From Nitrospirillum viridazoti CBAmc (GTDB lineage Bacteria > Pseudomonadota > Alphaproteobacteria > Azospirillales > Azospirillaceae): 64,000 nt of DNA. Where the stretch lies: contig NZ_CP022112.1 in assembly GCF_000730165.1 (NCBI RefSeq), positions 248,001 to 312,000 of the forward strand, read 5' to 3'. The notes beneath the pieces are model-generated. The model ran no database searches, was not told the origin of the DNA, and saw only the letters and a program-made list of their open reading frames with translations. Below are positions 19,189 through 27,177 of the stretch, piece after piece; within the stretch, counting starts at the first letter, position 1; each line of letters begins with the position of its first letter. The translations under genes and the position numbers were made by a program.

Positions 19189-22041
19189 TCAGCGCGTGGC
19201 CCGGTCGACCAGATAGACCAGATGGCGATAGGGCACGCCGGCATGGTCGGCCAGGCCGATCTCGCACGTCCGGTTGCTGGAGTATCCCGCCTCGCAGCCC
19301 GCCGGCACCTGGGGGGCCAGGAAGCGCAGGGCGTGGTCATTCAGCTCAGGCTCCACGAACCCCTTGTCGCCGGCGAACCCGCAGCAGCCCACGCGCTCCG
19401 GCACCACCACCGTGGCGGCGCAGGCCTTGGCCACGGTGGCGGCCTGCGGATCGATGCCCATCTTGCGGGCGGCACAGTTCAGGTGCAGCAGCACCGGCTC
19501 CGCCTGCGGGGTGGGCGTCAGGCGGGGCAGGGCGTCCTGCGCCAGGAACTCCACCAGATCCTTCACCGGCAGGCGGTTGGAAAGGTAGGTCTTCATGCGC
19601 TGGGTGCAGGCGCTGGCGTCCATGACGACGGGGATGCGGCCATTGTCGCTGGCGGCTTTCAGCGCCGCCTCCATCTCCGCCGCCTTGGCGTCCGCCGCCT
19701 CCTTCATGCCTTCGGACTCGAAGGCCAGGCCGCAGCACAGGTTGGGCAGATTGTCCGGCACGACGGCGCGGAAGCCCGCGCGCTCCAGCACGCGCAGGGT
19801 GACGGCGGGCAGGGGATCGCTCTCCCCATCCTCCACCGCCGGCCCGAAGGTGCGGCCGGCGCAGGCGGCCAGGTAGACCACCGGCTCGCCCGTCGCAGTG
19901 GGGGGCGGCAGGTCCTTCAGCCAGGCCATGCTGGCCCCCTCGGGCAGGTTGGGGCCGGTGTGGGGCAGCCGGTCACCCGACAGCTTGCGGGCATAGGCCG
20001 CCAGGCTGGCCACCTTCTTCGGCCCCACGGCCTGGGCGGCGAAGGCGGCCAGGTTCAGGGCGCCGCGCGTGGCGGCCAGCACGGCGCCATAGTGGCGGGC
20101 CATCAGGCCGGCCACGGTGCGGGCCCTTGGCCCGTGGCGCTTGCCGCGCAGGGCCTTGGTCAGCTGCCCGGTCTCGATGCCCACGGGGCAGGCTGTGGCG
20201 CACAGGCCGCAGGCGGCACAGGTGTCGATGGCGTGGTGGTCGTAAAGGTCCCGCAGCTCCGTCGCCGGGTCCCCCAGGGCCGTCAGGCGTGCGATCTCGC
20301 GTAGACCGGTGATGCGCTGGCGGGGGCTCAGCGTCATGCCGTGCGAGGGGCACATCTTCTCGCAGAAGCCGCACTCCATGCAGGTGTCGACGATGGCGTG
20401 GGCCGGCGGCAGGGGCTTCAGGTTCTCCAGGTGCAGGCGCGGGTTGGTATTCAGCAGCACGCCGGGGTTCAGCAGGTTGGCCGGGTCCAGCAGGCGCTTG
20501 ATTTCCCACATCAATGCCGTGGCGGCCTTGCCCCATTCCAGCTCGACGAAGGGGGCCATGTTGCGGCCGGTGCCATGCTCCGCCTTCAGCGATCCGTCGT
20601 ACTTCTCCACCACGATGTGGACCATCTCGTCCATGAAGCGGGCGTGGCGGTCGATCTCATCCTGGGTGCTGAAATCCTGGGCGAAGACGAAGTGCAGGTT
20701 GCCGGCCAAGGCGTGGCCCATCAGGATGGCGTCGGGGTAGCCGTGCTTGTCGAACAGCGCCCGCATGTCGTGGCAGGCGTCGGCCAGATCCTCGATGCGG
20801 AAGGCCACGTCCTCGATGATGACGCTGGTGCCGGTCTGGCGCATGGCGCCGATGGTGGGGATCAGGCCCTTCCGGATTTTCCACAGCTTGGTGTATTCGG
20901 CCGCGTCGGTGGTGAAGGCCGGGGGCCGCAGCAGGGTGACCCCGGCCAGCAGCCCCTCGATGGCGGCGATGTTCTGGCGCAAGGCCTCCGGGCTGACGGC
21001 GCGGGTTTCCACCAGCAGGGAGGCGACGTCCTCGCCCATGCTGTCGATCTCGGACGGCAGCCCGGGCTGGCCCTTGGCGCTGCGCAGGCTGGCGCGGTCC
21101 ATCAGCTCCACCGCCGCCACCGGCCCGCCGTTCAGCAGGCAGGCGGCGCGCCCGGCCTCGACGATATCGGGGAACAGCAGCAGGGCGCTGGCCTTGTCCG
21201 CCAGTTCCGGCACGGTGCGGTAGGTGACCTCCGCGATGAAACCCAGCGTCCCCTCCGACCCGATCAGCAGGTGGGCCAGGATGTCCACCGGGTCCTGATA
21301 GTCGACCAGGGCGTTCAGGCTGTAGCCGGTGGTGTTCTTGATGGCGAACTTGCGCCGGATGCGGTTGGCCAGCGCCTCATCCTCCCGCACCCGCCGGCCC
21401 ATGGCGTCCAGCCTGGCCAGCAGGTCGGCGTGGCTGACGCGGAAGGATGCCACGCTGGCGGCGTCGCCGGTGTCGACCAGGGTGCCGTCCGCCAGCATGA
21501 AGCGCAGCGACAGCATGGTCTTGTAGGTGTTCTCATGCGTGCCGCAGCACATGCCCGACGAGTTGTTGGCGGCGATGCCGCCGATCTTGCAGCTCTCGAT
21601 GGAGGCCGGGTCCGGCCCGATCTTGCGGCCATAGGGCGCCAGGCGGCGGTTGACCTCCGCCCCGATGATGCCGGGCTGCACCTTGATGACGCTGCCGTCG
21701 TCGTTGATGACGGAGCGGTGCCAGCCGTCGCCCAGCACCATCAGCAGGCTGTCGGTGATGGCCTGGCCGGACAGCGATGTGCCGGCGGCGCGGAAGGTGA
21801 CGGGCGTGTTGTGGCGGCGGCAGGCGGCCAGCACGGCGCTCACCTCCGCCTCGCTGTCCACCCGCACCACCAGCTTCGGCACCAGGCGGTAGAAGCTGGC
21901 GTCCGTGCCATAGGCCAGGCGGCGCAGCGGATCGGTGATCAGCCGGTCCGCCGGCACCACGCCCGCCAGCTCGGCGCGCAGGGCGTCGTAATCACGAAGG
22001 GCGGCAGGGTCCGCAACGGGACCCACGATGCTGTCCGGCAT
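19189..22041 (-). CDS. dld: FAD/Fe-S D-lactate (or glycolate-type) dehydrogenase, fused form
   Basis: The 950-residue protein joins an N-terminal FAD-binding type 4 domain (PKLVVRVDSEAEVSAVLAACRRHNTPVTFRAAGTSLSGQA; IGGIAANNSSGMCCGTHENTY) and its C-terminal FAD-linked oxidase part (KIRKGLIPTIGAMRQTGTSVIIEDVAF; KAEHGTGRNMAP) with two ferredoxin-like clusters (CMECGFCEKMCP near residue 553, CAACGLCATACPVG near 607) and CCG-type heterodisulfide-reductase motifs (NLCCGLAFESEG; GCCGFAGDKG near 881). This is the GlcD-GlcF-in-one-chain type found in bacterial D-lactate and 2-hydroxyacid dehydrogenases that pass electrons to quinone. Position directly after lutABC and near lldP favours D-lactate; the adjacent glcB leaves glycolate open. 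It starts 6 bases after lutC. Confidence 0.88.
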   Translation of the reverse strand: MPDSIVGPVADPAALRDYDALRAELAGVVPADRLITDPLRRLAYGTDASFYRLVPKLVVRVDSEAEVSAVLAACRRHNTPVTFRAAGTSLSGQAITDSLLMVLGDGWHRSVINDDGSVIKVQPGIIGAEVNRRLAPYGRKIGPDPASIESCKIGGIAANNSSGMCCGTHENTYKTMLSLRFMLADGTLVDTGDAASVASFRVSHADLLARLDAMGRRVREDEALANRIRRKFAIKNTTGYSLNALVDYQDPVDILAHLLIGSEGTLGFIAEVTYRTVPELADKASALLLFPDIVEAGRAACLLNGGPVAAVELMDRASLRSAKGQPGLPSEIDSMGEDVASLLVETRAVSPEALRQNIAAIEGLLAGVTLLRPPAFTTDAAEYTKLWKIRKGLIPTIGAMRQTGTSVIIEDVAFRIEDLADACHDMRALFDKHGYPDAILMGHALAGNLHFVFAQDFSTQDEIDRHARFMDEMVHIVVEKYDGSLKAEHGTGRNMAPFVELEWGKAATALMWEIKRLLDPANLLNPGVLLNTNPRLHLENLKPLPPAHAIVDTCMECGFCEKMCPSHGMTLSPRQRITGLREIARLTALGDPATELRDLYDHHAIDTCAACGLCATACPVGIETGQLTKALRGKRHGPRARTVAGLMARHYGAVLAATRGALNLAAFAAQAVGPKKVASLAAYARKLSGDRLPHTGPNLPEGASMAWLKDLPPPTATGEPVVYLAACAGRTFGPAVEDGESDPLPAVTLRVLERAGFRAVVPDNLPNLCCGLAFESEGMKEAADAKAAEMEAALKAASDNGRIPVVMDASACTQRMKTYLSNRLPVKDLVEFLAQDALPRLTPTPQAEPVLLHLNCAARKMGIDPQAATVAKACAATVVVPERVGCCGFAGDKGFVEPELNDHALRFLAPQVPAGCEAGYSSNRTCEIGLADHAGVPYRHLVYLVDRATR

Positions 22042-22047
22042 GACCGC

Positions 22048-22716
22048 TCACTCCCCTTCTTTTCGCACCAGCAGGATGATCAGTTCCTTGGGCCCATGGA
22101 CGCCATAGGCCAAGGTCTGCTCGATATCGGATGTCTTCGACGGGCCGGAAATCAACAGGGCATTGGTGGGCATGCCCGCCGCCCAGCCCTGGTCCCGCAC
22201 CACCGCCGCCAGCGTATCGTGCAGCGTGTCCTCCTCCAGCACGGCGATGTGCAGGGGCGGCAGCAGCGACAGCAGGCGCGGCTCCTGCGCCGTGGGCCAC
22301 AGGATCAGGGTGCCCGTCTCGGCGATGGCGCCGCGCGTGCCGGTCAGGCCGGCATCCACCTGGTGTACCAGCGCATCCTTCAACACCTCCACCGACTGGT
22401 CATAGGGCACCAGGGTGGGCAGGGGCACGCCCTGGGCCGCCGCCCGCAGCAGGGCGTCGCCGCGCGGCGTGCCGGGGGCGACCATCAGGCGGCCGACGCC
22501 CCGGTTGTTCAGGATGGTGGCCAGCCGCTCCAGCCAATTGGCGGCCGTCACGTCGTGGATCTCGGCATGGTTGGCCTCCGCCATCTGGCGGAAGCGGGCC
22601 AGCTTGTCGGCGTAGGTGGGCGGCGTCCAGGGCGGCAGGTCGGGGCCCGGTCGGCCGGGGGCGGCCTTCAGGCGGCCGAGAATGGCGTCCCTTGCCGTAT
22701 TCGGGGGCGCGCTCAT
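22048..22716 (-). CDS. lutC: Lactate utilization protein C (LutC/YkgG)
   Basis: The 222-residue protein matches the LutC/YkgG family (DUF162/LUD domain): RDAILGRLKAAPG at the N terminus, a central ATTNNRGVGRLMVAPGTPRGDAL-like region, VDAGLTGTRGAIAETGTLILWPTAQEPRLLSLLPPLHIAVLEEDTLHDTLAAVV and the ending SGPSKTSDIEQTLAYGVHGPKELIILLV, which is the family's hallmark. LutC is one of three subunits of the L-lactate oxidising complex at the cytoplasmic membrane. Its ATG overlaps the lutB stop by 4 bases. Confidence 0.93.
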   Translation of the reverse strand: MSAPPNTARDAILGRLKAAPGRPGPDLPPWTPPTYADKLARFRQMAEANHAEIHDVTAANWLERLATILNNRGVGRLMVAPGTPRGDALLRAAAQGVPLPTLVPYDQSVEVLKDALVHQVDAGLTGTRGAIAETGTLILWPTAQEPRLLSLLPPLHIAVLEEDTLHDTLAAVVRDQGWAAGMPTNALLISGPSKTSDIEQTLAYGVHGPKELIILLVRKEGE

Positions 22717-24188
22717 TTCGGCACCTCATTCAGATAGCCGCGCTCCCGCGCCAAATCGTGCAGGGTGCGCGGCTTGAAGCGGGGCTTGGCCCGCGCCTTG
22801 GTCCAGTCGCGCATCAGCGGGGCGTTGGCCGGTACCCAATTGCCGCCCCAGGCCAGGGCGCGGGTGACCATGCGATACAGCAGCGGCCGGGTGTAGACCA
22901 GGCGCCAGCCGGCCCAGACCAGGCTTTCCGTCCACGACCGCTCCGCCCCGCCGTCCTTGACCACCGGAAGGTGGGTGGCCGGCGTCTCCGTCGGCCGCAC
23001 CGCCTCCCGGCGCAGGCGCACCAGCAGGTCGGGGATGGGGATCTTGACCGGGCAGACCTCGGCGCAGGCGTTGCACAGGGTGGAGGCGTGCGGCTGGTCG
23101 CCGGCGGCGTCCAGGCCCTGCAGCTGCGGCGTCAGGATCTTGCCGATGGGGCCGGGGTAGATGGCGTTGTAGGTGTGGCCGCCCACGCGGGTGTAGACCG
23201 GACAATGGTTCATGCAGGCGGCACAGCGGATGCAGCGCAGCGTGTCCGCCAGCTCCACGTCCTGATAGACGCGGCTGCGGCCGCCATCCAGCAGCACCAG
23301 GTGCACGGCCGTGGGCCCGTCCTTCTCCCCGGCTTTCCGGGGGCTGCTGATCATGTTGACGTAGGTGGTGATGGGCTGCCCGGTGGCGGAGCGGGGCAGC
23401 AGGGCCAGCAGGGGTGGGATGTCGTCCAGGGTCTCCACCACCTTCTCGATGCCGGTCACGGCGATGTGCAGCGGCGGCAGGGTGGTGGACAGGCGGCCGT
23501 TGCCCTCATTCTCGATCAGCACCAGGGTGCCCGTCTCCGCCACCGCGAAATTGACGCCGGAGATGCCGGCGTCGGCGTTGGCGAAGCGTTCGCGCAGCAC
23601 CCGGCGGGCGGCGGCGGTCAGCTCATCCACGTCGCCGGTGCGTTCCAGGCCCGGTATTTTTTCCGCGAACAGGTCCGAAATCTCATCCTTGTTCTTGTGG
23701 ATGCAGGGCATGACGATGTGGGACGGCGTTTCCCCCGCCAGTTGGATGATGTACTCGCCCAGGTCGGATTCCACCGCCTCGATGCCATGCCGCTCCAGAT
23801 GGGCGTTCAGGTGCATCTCCTCCGACACCATGGACTTGCCCTTGATGACGGTGCGGGCGCCGGCCTGTTGCAGGATGCCCAGGACGATGGCGTTGGCCTC
23901 CTCCGTCGTCTCGGCCCAATGCACCTGGACACCGTTGGCGGTCAGCCGGGATTCCAGCCGTTCCAGCAGGTCCGGCAGCCTGGACAGGGCGCGGGCCTTC
24001 ACGGCGGCGCCCCGTTCCCGCAGCTCCGCCCAATAGGCCGGGTCGGGGAACTGGGCGGCGCGCTTGGCCATCAGGCCGTCCATGGCCCGGCGGAAGTTAC
24101 GGCGCAGTTGCGGGTTGTTCAGCGCGTCGGGCGCCCGCTCTGCGAACCGGGGGCCGTGATCGGGGGGCATGCCGCCATCAGCCACCAT
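22713..24188 (-). CDS. lutB: Lactate utilization iron-sulfur protein LutB
   Basis: The 491-residue protein has the LutB arrangement: a LUD domain (KGKSMVSEEMHLNAHLERHGIEAVESDLGEYIIQLAGETPSHIVMPCIHKNKDEISDLF; GVNFAVAETGTLVLIENEGNGRLSTTLPPLHIAVTGIEKVV), then two 4Fe-4S motifs, CIRCAACMNHCPVY (about residue 317) and CNACAEVCPVKIP (about 371), and the C-terminal domain typical of the family. It is the central electron carrier of the LutABC complex that turns L-lactate into pyruvate. The start at 24188 overlaps lutA by 11 bases and has GGAG 7 bases upstream; a later ATG at 24170 lacks a site. Confidence 0.95.
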   Translation of the reverse strand: MVADGGMPPDHGPRFAERAPDALNNPQLRRNFRRAMDGLMAKRAAQFPDPAYWAELRERGAAVKARALSRLPDLLERLESRLTANGVQVHWAETTEEANAIVLGILQQAGARTVIKGKSMVSEEMHLNAHLERHGIEAVESDLGEYIIQLAGETPSHIVMPCIHKNKDEISDLFAEKIPGLERTGDVDELTAAARRVLRERFANADAGISGVNFAVAETGTLVLIENEGNGRLSTTLPPLHIAVTGIEKVVETLDDIPPLLALLPRSATGQPITTYVNMISSPRKAGEKDGPTAVHLVLLDGGRSRVYQDVELADTLRCIRCAACMNHCPVYTRVGGHTYNAIYPGPIGKILTPQLQGLDAAGDQPHASTLCNACAEVCPVKIPIPDLLVRLRREAVRPTETPATHLPVVKDGGAERSWTESLVWAGWRLVYTRPLLYRMVTRALAWGGNWVPANAPLMRDWTKARAKPRFKPRTLHDLARERGYLNEVPK

Positions 24189-24969
24189 GGCACCGCTCCA
24201 TCAGGAATTCGGCGATGTGGCGGCAGCGGGTACCGTCGGCCACCTTCTCGGCATGGCCGCCGATGTTCATCAGGCAGCCGCAATCGCCCGACAGCAGGGT
24301 GCCGGCGCCGGTCTCCCGGACGCTGGCCAGCTTATCCGACACCATGGCGGTGGACACGGCCGTCTGGCGTACGGCGAAGGTGCCGCCGAAGCCGCAGCAC
24401 TCCCGCTCGCGGCTGTTTTCCACCAGGGTGACGTTGGCCAGCTGGCGCAGCAGGGCCTTGGGCTCGTCCCCCACGCCCATCTCGCGCAGGGAATGGCAGG
24501 ATGGGTGCCAGGTGACGGTGACGGGCGCGCCCTTGTCCGCCAGCGTGACGCCCAGCACGTTGACCAGGAAGGCCGTCAGCTCATGGATGCGGGCGGCGAA
24601 GGCGATGGCGCGCGGCTGGTCGGGGTCGCCCTCGAACAGGTGGGCGTAATGGGTCTTCATCATGCCGGCGCAGGAGCCGGAGGGCACCACGATGGGGATG
24701 TCGCCGGGGAAGGCGTCCAACTGCGCCCGCGCCACCTCGCGCGCTTCCTCGACATAGCCGGAGTTGCGCGCCGGCTGGCCGCAGCAGCTCTGCCCCTCCG
24801 GGAACACCACGCGCACGCCGGCGTGGCGCAGCAGGTCCATGCCGGCCAGCCCAGCCTCGGGGTACAGCATGTCCACCAGGCAGGTGCCGAAGAAATAGAC
24901 CGTGTCTGGCCGGGCCGCCGGGGTCGCGGCGGCGGCCGTATTCGTGGCGGCCAGGTTCGTGATGGTCAA
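24178..24969 (-). CDS. lutA: Lactate utilization protein A, Fe-S oxidoreductase LutA
   Basis: The 263-residue protein contains two CCG domains of heterodisulfide-reductase type: VYFFGTCLVDMLYPEAG with SCCGQPARNSGY in the first half, and SGSCAGMM with ECCGFGGTFAVRQTAVSTAMV in the second. This is the LutA (YkgE) subunit that works with LutB and LutC in L-lactate oxidation. The first 20 residues are a low-complexity Ala/Thr stretch, so the functional protein may begin later. It is the first gene of the minus-strand operon lutA-lutB-lutC-dld. A strong palindrome (25061-25079) lies about 90 bases ahead of the start and probably controls it. Confidence 0.94.
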   Translation of the reverse strand: MTITNLAATNTAAAATPAARPDTVYFFGTCLVDMLYPEAGLAGMDLLRHAGVRVVFPEGQSCCGQPARNSGYVEEAREVARAQLDAFPGDIPIVVPSGSCAGMMKTHYAHLFEGDPDQPRAIAFAARIHELTAFLVNVLGVTLADKGAPVTVTWHPSCHSLREMGVGDEPKALLRQLANVTLVENSRERECCGFGGTFAVRQTAVSTAMVSDKLASVRETGAGTLLSGDCGCLMNIGGHAEKVADGTRCRHIAEFLMERCHGG

Positions 24970-25060
24970 AAGCCCGTTCCTCCCAGGATGCTGCCCCTGG
25001 ACGCGGCTTGCCTTCGTCCTGGGGAAATCGCCGGCGCCATATTTTACCAGCGGCCAGTTT

Positions 25061-25079
25061 TGGTCAAATCATTTTACCA
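25061..25079. promoter_or_regulatory. Probable GntR (PdhR/LldR-like) operator, lutA side
   Basis: TGGTCAAATCATTTTACCA is a near-perfect inverted repeat (GGTCAA-N5-TTTACC). On the minus strand it contains TTGACC, which could serve as a -35 hexamer for lutA with AAATAT 17 bases on. The same motif recurs at 25277-25295 and upstream of the gntR gene at 36042-36060. TGGT...ACCA ends are typical of FadR-type GntR regulators, though the usual spacing in PdhR boxes is shorter. Confidence 0.68.
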
Positions 25080-25276
25080 AACAGGGGCCGGCGGTGGCCA
25101 CCCCTCCGGTGCAAGGGAAGGCCAAATCATTCAGCGACTTAATCCCGGCGGCCCTGGCCGGCCTTGTCCCCTAGGCGGATCGGCCGACACGTAGCCGGGT
25201 TAACCAAGACCTTGGATTAGGGCCATCTTTTCCGTTTGCGCCCGCCCGGCGCGCGGGTTATCCATCATTATGTCCA

Positions 25277-25295
25277 TGGTACAGTAATTTGACCA
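25277..25295. promoter_or_regulatory. Probable GntR (PdhR/LldR-like) operator, lldP side
   Basis: TGGTACAGTAATTTGACCA is the same 6-5-6 inverted-repeat design (GGTACA-N5-TTGACC) as the site near lutA and the one before gntR. On the plus strand TTGACC would be a good -35 hexamer for lldP, so a bound repressor would block the promoter. The lldP start is 171 bases downstream. Confidence 0.65.
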
Positions 25296-25466
25296 AGGAG
25301 ACATCAACCCGGGCAATACCCGGGACGCCTGAATATGCGCGCCTGACCGATATCAGCCGCGTGGGGAGGACGACAAAACGCCGGCGGGCACCGGCGGCAT
25401 CCCCAACCCGCGCCGCCTTACGCGTTCCGCCTGGTTTCGACACGACAACAAATAGGGGGGAAGGCC

Positions 25467-27116
25467 ATGCAGCCTTGGGTCCAGGTCTATGACCCGTTTG
25501 GGAACATGGTGGTGTCCGCGCTGGTCGCGGTGCTGCCCATCGTCTTCTTTTTCGTGGCGCTGGCCGTGCTGCGGCTGAAAGGCTATGTCGCCGGCACGCT
25601 GACCGTGCTGCTGGCCCTGATCATCGCCATCGCGGCCTACGGCATGCCGGCGTCCTCGGCCATCGCCGCCGTGGTCTACGGCTTCTTCTACGGCCTGTGG
25701 CCCATCGCCTGGATCATCGTGGCGGCCGTCTTCCTGTACAAGATCACGGTGAAGACGGGGCAGTTCGACATCATCCGCGCCAGCGTCATTTCGATCACCG
25801 AGGACCAGCGGCTGCAGATGCTGATGGTGGGCTTCGCCTTCGGCGCGTTTCTAGAGGGGGCGGCCGGCTTCGGCGCGCCGGTGGCCATCACCGCCGCCAT
25901 CCTGGCCGGGCTGGGCTTCAACCCGCTCTACGCCGCCGGCCTCTGCCTCATCGCCAACACGGCACCCGTGGCCTTCGGCGCCATGGGCACGCCCATCATC
26001 GTCGGCGCCCAGGTGTCGGGCCTGGACGTCTACAAGGTGGCGGCCATGACGGGGCGGCAGTTGCCGGCCCTGTCGGTCTTCGTGCCCTTCTGGCTGGTGT
26101 TCATCATGGACGGGGCCAAGGGCGTGAAGGAAACCTGGCCCGCTATCCTGGTGACGGGGTTCAGCTTCGCCATCAGCCAGTACTTCACGTCCAACTACAT
26201 CGGGGCCGAGCTGCCGGACATCATCTCCGCCCTCATCAGCCTGCTGTGCCTGACGGTGTTCCTGAAGTTCTGGAAGCCCAAGACCATCTTCCGCTTCAAG
26301 GACCAGGAGACGGCGGAGGAGCGCGGCGCGCACGCCTATACCGGCGGCCAGATCCTGAAGGCGTGGTCGCCCTTCCTCATCCTCACCGTCATCGTGACGA
26401 TCTGGAGCCTGAAGCCCTTCAAGGCCCTGTTCGCCAAGGGCGGCGCCCTGGTGGACACGGTGTTCCTGTTCGACGTGCCCAGCCTGCACAACGCCGTGAC
26501 CAAGGTGGCCCCCATCGTCAAGGCCGCCACGCCCTACGCCGCGCAGTACAAGCTGGACCTGCTGGCCGCCACCGGCACCGCCATCCTCATCTCCGCCATC
26601 CTCAGCATGATCGTGCTGCGCTATGGCCCGGGCAAGGCGCTGGCCACGTTCGGGGAGACGCTGGCGGAGCTGAAATGGCCCATGTACACGATCGGCGCCG
26701 TGCTGGCCTTCGCCTACATCGCCAACTATTCCGGCCTGTCCTCCACCTTGGCGCTGACCTTGGCGGAGGCGGGTAAGGGCTTCCCCTTCTTCTCCCCCAT
26801 TCTGGGCTGGCTGGGCGTGTTCCTGACCGGGTCGGACACATCGAGCAACGCCCTGTTCGGCGCACTGCAGGCCACGACGGCGCAGCAGCTGGGCGTGTCC
26901 GACCTGCTGCTGGTGGCCGCCAACAGCAGCGGCGGCGTCACGGGCAAGATGATCTCCCCGCAAAGCATCGCGGTGGCCTGCGCCGCCGTGGGCCTGGTGG
27001 GCAGCGAGTCCAACCTGCTGCGCTTCACGCTGAAGCACAGCCTCTTCTTCGTCTGCATCGTGGGCGTGATCACCCTGCTGCAGGCCTACGTCTTCACCGG
27101 CATGATCCCGCAGTAA
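25467..27116 (+). CDS. lldP: L-lactate permease
   Basis: At 549 residues the protein has the length and plan of the LctP/LldP family: about 12-14 membrane helices, the opening PLGN-like [34 protein letters not shown], the conserved [52 protein letters not shown] block, and [55 protein letters not shown] near the end. It imports lactate (also glycolate in known members) with protons across the inner membrane. It is transcribed away from lutABC-dld with which it forms a functional unit. Ribosome-binding site GGGGGGAAGG lies just ahead. A clear terminator follows. Confidence 0.96.
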   Translation: MQPWVQVYDPFGNMVVSALVAVLPIVFFFVALAVLRLKGYVAGTLTVLLALIIAIAAYGMPASSAIAAVVYGFFYGLWPIAWIIVAAVFLYKITVKTGQFDIIRASVISITEDQRLQMLMVGFAFGAFLEGAAGFGAPVAITAAILAGLGFNPLYAAGLCLIANTAPVAFGAMGTPIIVGAQVSGLDVYKVAAMTGRQLPALSVFVPFWLVFIMDGAKGVKETWPAILVTGFSFAISQYFTSNYIGAELPDIISALISLLCLTVFLKFWKPKTIFRFKDQETAEERGAHAYTGGQILKAWSPFLILTVIVTIWSLKPFKALFAKGGALVDTVFLFDVPSLHNAVTKVAPIVKAATPYAAQYKLDLLAATGTAILISAILSMIVLRYGPGKALATFGETLAELKWPMYTIGAVLAFAYIANYSGLSSTLALTLAEAGKGFPFFSPILGWLGVFLTGSDTSSNALFGALQATTAQQLGVSDLLLVAANSSGGVTGKMISPQSIAVACAAVGLVGSESNLLRFTLKHSLFFVCIVGVITLLQAYVFTGMIPQ

Positions 27117-27143
27117 GTCCGTATTATCCCCGTACCCTCCTGG

Positions 27144-27170
27144 CCCCGGCGGGCGACCGCCGGGGTTTTT
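27144..27170 (+). terminator. Rho-independent terminator after lldP
   Basis: A perfect 9-base-pair stem, CCCCGGCGG with CCGCCGGGG around a GCGA loop, is followed by TTTTTCTTT. It starts 28 bases after the lldP stop, between this gene and the converging acyl-CoA synthetase gene. The minus-strand side has no T run, so it serves lldP only. Confidence 0.9.
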
Positions 27171-27177
27171 CTTTGAA

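Larger units (their letters stand above)
24970..25466. other. Divergent control region between lutA and lldP
   Basis: This 497-base gap separates the two divergent lactate transcription units. It has two full operators of one type (25061-25079 and 25277-25295) and a half-site ATTTTACCA at 25041-25049. The leader of lldP after the second operator contains two small hairpins, CCCGGG-CAATA-CCCGGG (25308-25324) and CGCCGG-N6-CCGGCG (25379-25396), and the lldP ribosome-binding site GGGGGGAAGG. No small gene is convincingly supported in it. Confidence 0.7.

Noticed and set aside
20341-22737. A 798-codon plus-strand frame opposite the FAD/Fe-S dehydrogenase and lutC
   Set aside because: Product is low-complexity (Gln, Gly, His, Arg) and the minus strand carries clear conserved genes; typical of high GC with codon-third-position bias.
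25289-25492. A 67-codon plus-strand frame in the lldP leader
   Set aside because: It starts at a non-ATG codon inside the operator, overlaps the lldP start in another frame, and the product has no features; the region is better read as a leader.
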